DNA of 64,000 nucleotides from Mauremys mutica (lineage: Eukaryota > Chordata > Testudines > Geoemydidae). Location: the NCBI RefSeq assembly GCF_020497125.1, contig NC_059084.1, positions 35,907,949 to 35,971,948 of the forward strand, read 5' to 3'. The notes under the pieces are model-generated. The model was given only the letters and a program-made list of their open reading frames with translations, ran no database searches and was not told where the DNA came from. Below are positions 1 through 8,878 of the stretch, one piece after another. The position numbers and the translations under genes were made by a program. Positions within the stretch are counted from its first letter, which is position 1; every line of letters starts with the position of its first letter.

Positions 1-576
1 TCCCTTCACTGCTTTGGTGACATACCTCAGTCCTGACTTACATCATCCCTTCTATTCCTGCCCTGAAAACGATCCCCGGCTCAGCCAATGCATCACAAGA
101 GTGAGCTACAACCCCCCCCCATCATTGCTGTCCCACCCCGAACACACAACACTGACAATGTTCCTCGGTTTGCCCACTGCCAGTCCAGTTCACACCCACT
201 CCTCTCTGAACACCCCGAACCTGGCTTTGAACACCCCAATGCCCTGGCTAACCCAGGCCTGCCACCCCCAGAGCCTGGTATTTCTGCTGAGTTCTGCCCC
301 AGAGCACCCCCTGCCAGGCTAGGCCTGGGACAGAGCCGAGCTGTCTCAATGCATCGCAAAGCAGCTTGCGCTTTCCTTCCGCTACTCACACACACATACA
401 CACCCCACTGCTGTGGTCCTCCTGGGACACACCCACCAGAGTACACTGGGCTTCACCTGTGACGGCCCCTTACCCATGTGCATGGAACAACAAACCTACG
501 TCAATCGACAACCCACACCCCTGCCTAAATACTCCACAATGCACAAAACTTTGATATCATTTTGGATGTGCATGCG

Positions 577-619
<43 letters not shown>
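577..619. repeat. (CA)n microsatellite
   Basis: About 20 uninterrupted CA units are read directly from the sequence. Both strands are open across it only because dinucleotide repeats lack stops. Confidence 0.97.
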
Positions 620-621
<2 letters not shown>

Positions 622-810
622 AAGGCCTCAGTCCATCCAACAGGGCAGTCCACACACACACCAGATTGCAGCCCATCAAACAGGGGAAGTAAGTACACAC
701 ATACCCCACAAGTCTTATAGCCTCCAAAAGGGGGTAACAATACACACATGCATACACAAACACAAATACACACATACTGAACAGGATTCATTTTTCCACC
801 AGGGGGCAGG

Positions 811-892
<82 letters not shown>
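811..892. repeat. Compound (TC)n(AC)n microsatellite
   Basis: About 17 TC units switch directly into about 23 AC units. Compound dinucleotide arrays of this length are usually length-polymorphic. Confidence 0.97.
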
Positions 893-894
<2 letters not shown>

Positions 895-1354
895 CCTATA
901 TCCATCAACATGGCAATGACAGACAGATGCAAGTGCACACTGAAATGCTCATTGCATGCAGCAGGAACACACAGTTACACACCCACAGAACGGGGCTGTT
1001 TACCACCAGCAGGGCTCACCCACTGATTCCTGCATGAAGATGAAGTTCTGATCATCACACTTGACCAGCCCTCAGATGACTCAGCTTAGTTCCTGGCTTT
1101 ACTGCTGGTCCTGCATGGGGCACTGAGATGGTGACTGAGGGTGAAGTTTACAAACCAAAATTAATGGGAATTGTGTCTCCAAATCCCACAAGCTGGCTAG
1201 AAAAAAAAATCTTAACCTTAAACCCTGTGGACCAGACCTTCAGCTGCTAGAAACTGGCCATAGCTCCATTTGATTCAATGGGGCCAGACCCCAGCTGGTT
1301 TCAATGGGTCATAGTTCCTTGTGTGAATCACTTAATTGTTGTAAATCACTTCAT

Positions 1355-1600
1355 AGTCTCCATGCCTGGGTTTCCCTATCTGTAAAATAGAGATAATTGC
1401 ACTTCTCACCCCACAAGGTGTTATGACATAAAAGTCTGTTCATGACTGTGAGATACTCAGACACTACACGGATGAGGCCTATGTAAATACTAGAAAATAT
1501 AGAAGTCTGGATCCTCAGATGCTGCAAATCCACCTTTCTGTGCCTCAGTTTCCCTTCATTTAACATGGGGATAATCCCCTCTCCCTACTTCACCTGAATG
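1355..1600 (+). repeat. MIR/CORE-SINE-like fragments
   Basis: Two stretches carry the MIR-type signature of a CTCAGTTTCCC-like start followed by a TGTAAAATGGGGATAAT-like run (around 1367-1395 and again 1541-1577). Between them is a tail with GAGATACTCAG...GGATGAGG...TATGTAAATAC. This is diverged from consensus as I know it. It may be one rearranged copy or two adjacent ones. Confidence 0.6.
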
Positions 1601-1894
1601 ATGGGAGGTTACATTTATTGTTGGTTGTGGTGTGCCCAGACTCTACTATGCTGGGAAACATTTGGCTACCTAGACAGACGTAATCCCAAACAATGGGCCC
1701 AACCCCACTGAGATCAAAGACCAAGCTCCCATTTGTCTCCGTGTAACCAGGACTGGGGCCTAGCTACATTACTTGCTGATGAAGTAACAATGCAGAGGTA
1801 AATTTCTGTGGGTGCCTGTGGCACTGTGAACTCGTCCAGATTTCAAGTGTCCCCGCTCAGCTAAGGGGTGGTTTTGGTTTAGTAATTTTATACT

Positions 1895-2300
1895 CAGACT
1901 TTCAGGTCAGAAGGGACCATCATGATCATCTAGTCTGACCTCCTGAACATTGCAGGCCCCAAAACCTCACCCACCCACTCCTATAATAGACCTCTAATCT
2001 CTGGCTGATTACTGAAGTCCTCAATTCTTCATTTAAAGACTTCAAGTTACAAATAATCCAACATTTGTCTAGTTCAAACCAGCAAGTGACCCGTGCCCCA
2101 CGCTGCAAAGAAAGGCAATAAACCCCCAGTGTCTCTGCCAATCTGACCTGGGGGGAAATTCCTTCCTGACCCCAAATATGGGGATCAGTTAGACCCTGAG
2201 CATGTGGGCAAGACCCACCAGCCAAATCCTTGGGATAGAATCTCTGTAGTAACTCTGAGCCCTCCCCATCTAGTGCCCGATGTCCGGCCATTAGAGTGGC
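1895..2300 (-). mobile_element. CR1 LINE 3' end fragment
   Basis: Read on the minus strand this is the 3' untranslated part of a CR1 subfamily, ending with the AGTCTGACCTCCTG-type block at 1930-1950. The same ~400-bp block lies directly after the ORF2 C-terminus in the copies at 12705 and 18156, which proves its LINE origin. It is 5' truncated and non-coding. Confidence 0.8.
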
Positions 2301-2520
2301 TTGCTAATAGCAGTTGCAGATGGGCCATATGCCATTTTCACTGACAAACTGTAAGCATTGATCTGGATCATGATCATGCTATCTACCAAAGGAAAAGCAA
2401 GAGACTGAGAATAGGGCTCATATCAAAGAAATGCTGTTGGCTTCATGTGATCACTAGAGGGCAGCAAAGAGTAAGAAATGAGAAGGAAGCAGCATTGTAG
2501 GGAATGGGTGGAAGGAGACA

Positions 2521-2600
2521 ATAATTCACGGATTTTAAGGCCGGACAGGACCACTGTGATCTTCTAGCCTACTCTCCTGTTTAACACAGGCCATGGGACG
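2521..2600 (-). mobile_element. Short CR1 3' tail fragment
   Basis: About 80 bases resemble the terminal block of the CR1 tail (GGACCACTGTGATCTTCTAG...CAGGCCATGGG), in minus orientation. It is diverged and has no coding capacity. Confidence 0.6.
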
Positions 2601-2944
2601 TGCCTCACTCAATTCCTGCTTCTAATGCAAACAGCTGTGGTTGGACGAGAGCAGATCTTACAAAAACACATTCAGAACCGGGCAGCTCCTCTGTGAAATG
2701 ACAATGATGAATATGAACAACATACAACACATGGACCATCACATTACTAGTATTATCACCACCTTCTACTATTGATTGTCATCTAGTGAGTGGTTTTCAA
2801 AGTAGTCTAAGCCAACTCCAGCCCATACATTAGAATAACACCCAGAAACCCTAACTGAGACCAGGGTACCCTTGTACTGTACCCTAGTACAAGAAACAGT
2901 CCATGCACCCAACAGCTTGCAGTCTAACCAGAGAGGGCAGACAA

Positions 2945-3060
2945 AGGGGGGGAGGGAAACTGAGGCACAGAGCAGGGAAATGAGCTGCTCAAGGTCATAC
3001 AGCCTCTCAGTAGAAGAGCCAGGAATTAAACCCAGGGCTCCTGGTTCAAGTTTTACTAGA
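2945..3060 (+). repeat. MIR SINE core
   Basis: The stretch GAAACTGAGGCACAGAG, then GCTCAAGGTCATACAGC, then AGGAATTAAACCCAGG is the MIR core in plus orientation, recognised by its conserved order and spacing. It is an ancient amniote/mammal-wide SINE. The overlapping open frame is incidental. Confidence 0.8.
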
Positions 3061-3767
3061 GAAAAATTAGAATACAACTCATTCAAACTTGATGGTACCT
3101 TGGAATGAAAATTAACAGCCATGTTTATATCATCGTTATGCATTACTATGGCATCCAGATGTGCCAGTCAAAATCAAAGCCCCGTTGTGCAGGGCTGTAG
3201 AAACACAGTGAGAAATAATCCATGCCCCAAAGAGTTTATGATTAGGCTCAAAAGAATTCGAATTTTATTGGTAATGCTGATTTCACCGAATACACATGAA
3301 CTGACAACAAATATTTCCATCATTAATAATCAAAATGTACAGAGAAGCAAATAAGAAAAATGCTCCCTGAGAACAGAGTTTGATTTCAGGCTATTTACAC
3401 TATATTTTGATATGTGATGTTGATCATTTGTTTTTTAATGTTTATAGAGCTTTAATTTTTTGAATTTCAATGTCTACTGTCATTAAATAATTATTGTTGC
3501 ACCCCTCCCCCAATGTCTGACCTCCCACATTGTTTCCCACAACTGTGAAAACTTAAAAAAAAATGGAAAAAAAGGATTAAAAATAAGTTTCAGTATTATC
3601 TGCTGAAGTGTTAGAAAATAAATCAAATTCTGTCAAGTTTACATATAATGGAAATAGACAAGACAGACAAAGGGTGGGAGGGAACCACCGGCCCCGCGAA
3701 GTGAACATTACACTCATTAGTTTAACGAAGTTATTTAATCATATGAGAAGTGTTGGGAAATGTCATG

Positions 3768-3890
3768 ATTTCATAGGTTTTGTAGCATTTAGGGCCAGAA
3801 GGGACAACTAGATTAGCTAGGCTGAGCTCCTGCTGTATAATACAGGCCATTAAGTTTCACCCAGGTACCCCTAACCGGGCAAAATTTGTT
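3768..3890 (-). mobile_element. CR1-type 3' tail fragment
   Basis: A minus-orientation tail (TTCATAGGTTTTGTAGC, GGCCAGAAGGGAC, then TACAGGCCATTAAG) belongs to another CR1 subfamily and is diverged. Nothing coding remains. Confidence 0.6.
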
Positions 3891-4061
3891 GGCTAAATAG
3901 TTTATTTGGGGGGAAAGGCAATGTTATTCATCCCAAACTAGTCACAAATTTTACAAAAATTTGCCAAATAGTTGTGGACAATTTTGCAGGGGTTAGGGGA
4001 TTTAGACATCTTTCAGCAAACAGCAGTGCTCTCCTTGAGATCTTTAGTCCCAGGGTTAGGG

Positions 4062-4196
4062 CAAGTATCAGGGGGTGGCCATGTTAGTCTGTATCCACAA
4101 AAATACAAGGAGTCTGGTGGCACCTTAAAGACTAACAGATTTATTTGGGCATAAGCTTTTGTGGGTAAAAAACCCACTTCTTCAGATGCATGCAGG
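4062..4196 (-). mobile_element. Penelope-like element terminal fragment
   Basis: Reading the minus strand from 4196 to 4062 gives GATGCATCTGAAGAAGTGGG, then AAAGCTTATGCCC, then TTAGTCTTTAAGGTGCCACC, then GACTAACATGGCCACCCCC. The same order occurs at 15673-15763 (+) and 62483-62613 (+), and its end matches the end of the GIY-YIG-coding copy at 60020-60840. That linkage is why I assign it to Penelope-like elements. It contains a degenerate hammerhead-like core at 4147-4193. Confidence 0.7.
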
Positions 4197-4312
4197 GTTA
4201 GGGCATTCCCCTGGGTTGTGGAAGGCCCAGGTTTAATCCACCCCTCTGTGTCAGGGCTGGAACAGGGGCAGCCTGCGTACACCGGCCAGGCAATGAGTAG
4301 CAGGGCTGGGAG

Positions 4313-4552
4313 CAGGGGCGGCTCCAGGCCCAGCACGCCAAGCGCGTGCTTGGGGCAGCAAGCCACAAGGAGTGCTCTGCCGGCGCTGCGAGGGCGGCAG
4401 GCAGGCTGCCTTTGGTGGCTTGCCTATGGAGAGTCCACTGGTCCCGCAGCCTCCGAACCCGTGGGACCAGCGGACCCTCCGCAGGCAAGCCGCCGAAGGC
4501 AGCCTGCCTGCCTGCCATGCTTGGGGTGGCAAAATGCCTAGAGCCGCCCCGG
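4313..4552. mobile_element. hAT-type MITE with 8-bp target duplication
   Basis: A 240-bp GC-rich element starts CAGGGGCGGCTCCAGG and ends CTAGAGCCGCCCCGG, which are imperfect inverted termini. It is flanked by a perfect 8-bp duplication GCTGGGAG at 4305-4312 and 4553-4560. An 8-bp duplication with CAGGG-type ends is diagnostic of hAT transposons. It codes for nothing and so depends on a transposase from elsewhere. Open frames drawn across it are artefacts of high GC. Confidence 0.88.
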
Positions 4553-4642
4553 GCTGGGAGCAAGCCAGGCCAGAATGCCAGGGCCAGGCACCAAGTTGCA
4601 GGCGGCAGGTAAATAGCAGTGTCGGGGAGGGGACTCTGAAAA

Positions 4643-4788
4643 GTGTCATTGAGTCCAGCCCCCTGCCTTCACTAGCAGGACTGAGCACTGATTTTGCCCT
4701 AGATTCCTAAGTGGCCCCCTTAAGGATTGAACTCACAATCCTGGGTTTAACAGGCCTATGCTCAAACCACTGAGCTATCTCTCACCCA
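4643..4788 (-). mobile_element. Turtle tRNA-derived SINE (minus)
   Basis: The minus strand reads GATAGCTCAGTGGTTTGAGC, a Pol III A-box region, then a B-box-like GTGAGTTCAATCC near 4722-4734, followed by a body and a CR1-like tail at 4643-4665. It is the same family as the copy at 12283. Turtle SINEs of this type (Pol III/SINE) are known to derive from a tRNA-Lys-like head plus a LINE-like tail. Confidence 0.8.
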
Positions 4789-4847
4789 GCTGAAAGTAAT
4801 AAATACATATATCAGTCGTAAGCCACTGCAGCGAGACTGTAATAGGA

Positions 4848-4866
4848 TTAGATAGATAGATAGATA
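4848..4866. repeat. (GATA)n microsatellite
   Basis: About five GATA units in a row. Confidence 0.9.
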
Positions 4867-5480
4867 CTCTCCAATGTTAAATTTTAATAAAATTGTAGCC
4901 TGGTGTTTAAAATGCACCTATCTATCCCAGTGTCTGTCCTCATCCACTTTCATGTCCTGATCACCATTTTAGAACAGGACTCGGTGGAAATAACTGGATA
5001 TTTATAGTTGAAAGATTTTGTATATTTGGCTGTCTCCCTCTTCTAAACCATCTGAATTAACTGTGTTTGCTTTCTTAGGGCCTGATTCTGAAAACACTAA
5101 CATTTGAGTAACTTTGTGTAGTCTATCACAGTCGAGGGCAACTGCATCTGTGTTCCCCCGCTATAGTCCAACAAGGTCACCCGCTCTAGACTCCCGGCTT
5201 CCCAGCTTCACCTCTCTTTGGTGGAGACACATGTCTCTCTCTCTCTCCTGACCAGGGTTATTCCAGACCATACTGTTCCCTGCCTAATTGTGAATTCCCC
5301 AGAATATGGACTGTCTCAACAGGCCTGCTTTGGAGGACTTCCTCTTCTCCTCTGAGGCCATACATAGAGTAATTGCTCACAGTTCAGTCAGCACAGAACT
5401 CTCCGTAAGCAAGCACAGTTATTATTAAGGTGAAAGCATTACAGAGAAAACATCTTAAAACAATAACAGAACTTACATGC

Positions 5481-5698
5481 TGTGATGGGATCCCTGGGGT
5501 GCAGCCTGGGACCGTAGGACCACTGTGCCCCTTTAACTGTCTCCAACCTGGCTGACTGTCACAATGCCTAGCTAGTGACCAGCAGCAAACTCCTCCAGGT
5601 GCTGTTATCACTCAGCACAACCGCATGTGGAGACCCCACAGCCAGCTAGATTGCATGAATGCTCCCAGAGCCACTCATGAATCACACAGAGAAAGGGG
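5481..5698. repeat. LTR-like repeat, left part (TGTGAYGGG family)
   Basis: It starts TGTGATGGGATCC. The same opening occurs at 22871 and 38121, and the three also share an A-rich TTTATTRAMTACARAA-type block and a tail near ATAACTTCxxATxxAxxxAATGATA. In this copy the body appears interrupted at about 5698 and resumes at about 6188. No coding sequence is visible. I infer a long terminal repeat of an endogenous retroelement, but no duplicated flank was found. Confidence 0.5.
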
Positions 5699-5699
5699 A

Positions 5700-6060
5700 A
5701 GCTGTGGGCGAGATTTAAAGGGCTCCATCGGGCTTCCCGCCAGGGTGGGGAGCCCGGAGGAGCCCTTTAAATCCCACCCACAGCTTTGGCAGCCGGGCTG
5801 GGGCTGGCATTTAAAGGGCCCAGAGCTCCACGGTGGCTGGAGCCTCGGGCCCTTTAGTTCGCCCCAGGGGCTACCAGCCACCTCTGCAGCTGGTAGCCCC
5901 CAGGATGATTTAAAGGCCCTGGGACTCCCAGCCACAGCTGGTGCCCCAGGACCTTTAAATCTTGAGGCCACACCTCTTCCACTTGAGGCCACACTCCCAG
6001 ACTCCAGCCGTACAGCGTAAAGCTGAAATCGCGCATGTTATATGCGCGTAAGTTGCAACA
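5700..6060. repeat. GC-rich repeat with alternating TTTAAAGGGCC motifs
   Basis: The core TTTAAAGG(G)CC or its reverse complement appears near 5714, 5766, 5811, 5850, 5908 and 5954, alternating in orientation every 40-57 bases, between GC-rich spacers rich in CAGCCxxxGCTGG. It lies inside the LTR-like repeat, so it looks like a later insertion. No terminal inverted repeat or target duplication could be fixed. Overlapping open frames are incidental. Confidence 0.55.
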
Positions 6061-6187
6061 GACCTGTACTTGGTCCTGGTAGTGAAGGCAGGGGGCTGGA
6101 CTCAATGACCTTTCAAGGTACCTTCCAGTTCTAGGAGATAGGTATATCTCCAGTTATTATTAATTATTATTATTATTATTATTATTA
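6061..6187 (+). mobile_element. SINE/CR1 3' tail ending in (ATT)n
   Basis: The stretch AGGGGGCTGGACTCAATGAC, then CCTTCCAGTTCTAG, is the tail of the turtle SINE/CR1 type. It is followed by an (ATT)n microsatellite at 6155-6187, as is usual where such retroposons end. Confidence 0.65.
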
Positions 6188-6990
6188 AATTATACACCAA
6201 CCTTTGCAAATCTGAACACATTTGCCACTCACTTCAGGCAAACTCACTGGTAAAGGTAAACAATAAAAAAAGTTTATTGACTACAAAAGATAGATTTTAA
6301 GTGATATTATGTGATAGGCAAAAAGTCAGAGTTAGTTACCAAAATATAATAAAATGTAGCCATGCAGTCTAAACCCTCAACCCTGTTAGACTGGGCAACA
6401 TATAGATTAAATAGTTTTTCTCACTCCACTGGATATTGCAATTCATAGTATACAGATTTCACCCTTGAAATCTGGGCCAGTCCCCTCAGCTGGAGTCTTC
6501 AGAGTGTCCTTGTTGCTTGCAGCATAGGTGGCTGAAGGCGAAAGGCCCAATGTTGGGCCCCTGTGTTTGGTTTTATACCCTCAGTCCATGTGCTTGGAAA
6601 AAACAAGTCCAGGCATGTTTGGGGGGCATTGCTGAGTCTCCAGGGAAGGTTAAGAAATTCCCCTGGTGTTGCCTCATGCAGGTGAGTTATTGTGTCATAG
6701 CTCCCTTGCTGGACAATGGTTGTTGATGGGTTGATTGATACCCCCACCCGGGTGTTGGTTAGTTTCCTTGCTGTTGTCTCTGGGGAGCTAATATCTGGCT
6801 GATATCCCAAGTTAAAGCATGTTTTTGTGACCACCATACAACACAATTCTCATAACTTCATATGCATCAATGATATATGTATATGGACAGAGAAATGACT
6901 TTCAGCAGATCATAATCTTCCTCCTGATACCTTACAAGGCATGTTTTGTATGTAAGATCACAATTACATAAAAATGAGGAATATGGGGTT
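6188..6990. repeat. LTR-like repeat, right part
   Basis: This continues the repeat begun at 5481: AAAGTTTATTGACTACAAAA near 6269, then a pyrimidine-rich body, then a CATAACTTCATATGCATCAA-type tail near 6853. It is non-coding. The right boundary is uncertain by tens of bases. Confidence 0.5.
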
Positions 6991-7665
6991 TCCAGGACAT
7001 TCCCCCAAGGTATAGAACATCACACATGCATGCTAATAAGTCTACCACAGATTATCCCAATTCCAACAAGGGACCTGGCCAGTGATCAGTCTTTCAGTAC
7101 TCACACAGGTTTCTTTTCTTTTTTGTTTGTTTGTTCCCCAGTGGTTACAAGTTCACAACAGCTGTTCTCTCAGAACAAGCACACCCATGAATCTGAGAGT
7201 CAGTTTTATTCCATTTGGGTCTCTGGTCTAGTCCTCATGTAACAGGTGATGATCAGATAATGGTTTCTCCTTAGGATGCAGCTTTAAAAGGATGGTTCGA
7301 GGGGAAGGAATTTGCCTTCCCCTCCTCCCAGGTATTTCCTAGCATCCCACATAACTGTGCTTGTCTAGCACATGATTTCAATGATTCCTTTGAAGCTCAT
7401 AACACCTCCAAAGAGTTACATGAGTCACATTTCCTCGAGAAGTTATAGACAATCCCACAACAGCTCATAAACCTTTGCATTTTTAATACAGTGAAGTCTG
7501 AAAATACTTAAACTTAATTCAATAAGGTTAAACTCAATTCCACTTTGTACAGTCAGCAGGTTATGATGATGGGTGAAATAATATAGCAGAATAAATGCAG
7601 ACATCTATGGTATAATCTTGGCCTTTTTAAGGCAATAGATTTTTTACCACCATTTGGAGCATAGT
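6991..7665. other. No recognisable feature
   Basis: This is AT-moderate sequence with no open frame of interest and no repeat that I can name, apart from a short GTTTGTTTGTT run near 7121. It may be unidentified old retroelement sequence. Confidence 0.4.
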
Positions 7666-7738
7666 GGCTCCATAGCTCAGGGGTTAGAGCACTGGTCTTG
7701 TAAACCAGGGGTCGTGAGTTCAAATCTCCCTGGGGCCT
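7666..7738 (+). pseudogene. tRNA-Thr(TGT)-like sequence, probably a SINE head or tRNA pseudogene
   Basis: The 73-nt stretch folds as a tRNA: acceptor GGCTCCA with TGGGGCC, D-arm GCTC...GAGC, anticodon stem CTGGT/ACCAG around loop CTTGTAA (anticodon TGT, threonine), and T-loop TTCAAAT. The T stem GTGAG/CTCCC has a mismatch at its second pair. No run of four or more T follows within 30 bases, so Pol III termination is not evident. A sister sequence at 30575-30647 is followed by the same kind of TCTGTTA extension and a LINE-like tail, so I prefer a degenerate SINE head over a working tRNA gene. A real tRNA gene is the alternative. Confidence 0.7.
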
Positions 7739-8066
7739 GGTCTGTTAAATTGCATGGTCAGAGTGTGCTTTATATGGTGGGGATATATCAGAATTAACTC
7801 CTAAGTTTCCCCTGGCCCATTCAATTTTAACTTCACTATAGACCTGACACAATTAATAGGTTTTTCTAGGACACAACGGGGACTGAAGTTTCTGTCCAAG
7901 CACAATCTGCTGTTGAATCAGAACCTAAACTAGATTCCTCTTGTTATAGCTGGTGAATGCCAGTGAGGAACCCTTGGGGTGTTGCATAAGAGAAAAAGAA
8001 GATTTCCTGGACAGACATCAGGATATGCTTCTATGGGCATAACGTCCTGAAGAATCAGAGCAGGCT

Positions 8067-8834
8067 GTGCAGAGGGGAGAGAGAGATGGTGAAGAAATTT
8101 GGCAGCATGTGACCTCCAGAAGAAGAAAGAGGCGCGTCCATGTACCAGCAATGGAGATACAGGTGAGCAACCGTTTTCATGTTCTTTCCACAGGTACTAA
8201 TGCGGAGAGTGGACTAGATGATACATCTGAGAGAAGGCAGCAGAAGGAGACTCCACCGATTGGAAGGTAGGAGATGCACTGTCCTAGGGATGGGGGTTCC
8301 ACAACCACCACTCCCAAGAGGAGGAGGAGGGTGGTGGTGGTTGGAGACTCCCTCCTCAGGGGGACTGAGTCATCTATCTGCCGTCCCGACTGAGAAAACC
8401 GAGAGGTCTGCTGCTTGCCAGGAGCTAGGATTCACGATGTGACGGAGAGACTGCTGAGACTCATCAAGCCCTCAGATCGCTACCCCTTCCTGTGTCTCCA
8501 CATGGGCACCAATGGTACTGCCAAGAATGACCTTGAGCAGATCACTGCAGACTATGTGGCTCTGGGAAGAAGGATAAAGGAGTTTGAGGCGCAAGTGGTG
8601 TTCTTGTCCATCCTCCCTGTGCAGGGAAAAGGCCTGGGTAGGGACCGTCGAATTATGGAAGTCAATGAATGGCTACGCAGGTGGTGTCGAAGAGAAGGCT
8701 TTGGATTCTTCAACCATGGGATGGTGTTCCAAGAAGGAGTAGTGCTAGGCAGAGATGGGCTCCACCTAACGGAGAGAGGGAAGAGCATCTTCGCAAGCAG
8801 GCTGGCTAACCTAGTGAGGAGGGCTTTAAACTAG
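8067..8834 (+). pseudogene. CR1 ORF1 (esterase-domain protein), broken
   Basis: ORF1 of CR1 elements encodes a nucleic-acid-associated protein that often carries an SGNH/GDSL-type esterase domain. Here the block VVVVGDSLL is coded at 8331-8357 (the nucleophile Ser motif GDS), followed in the same frame by GTN (8505-8513) and the C-terminal DGLH motif near 8754-8765. In-frame stops at 8268-8270 (TAG) and 8391-8393 (TGA) break it. The part upstream of 8268 has the usual basic N-terminal region. The assignment rests on motif order and on ORF2 lying directly downstream. Confidence 0.75.
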
Positions 8835-8878
8835 GTTCACCGGAGGAAGGAGACCAAAGCCCTGAGGTAAGTGGGGAA

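Larger units (their letters stand above)
1..1020. repeat. C/A-rich low-complexity stretch with microsatellites
   Basis: The first kilobase is rich in C and CA on the plus strand and contains many short CACACA runs between the two long arrays listed separately. Open frames across it are compositionally biased (His/Thr/Pro or Cys/Val repeats) and match no family I recognise, so I do not call a gene. Confidence 0.7.

Noticed and set aside
14..462. Overlapping 60- to 124-codon open frames in the first 1 kb
   Set aside because: They are rich in His, Pro and Thr from CA-rich DNA, overlap on both strands and match no family.
4161..4710. Four overlapping 112- to 145-codon frames on both strands
   Set aside because: They span a GC-rich hAT MITE and a SINE, and the frames end at element borders without any shared domain.
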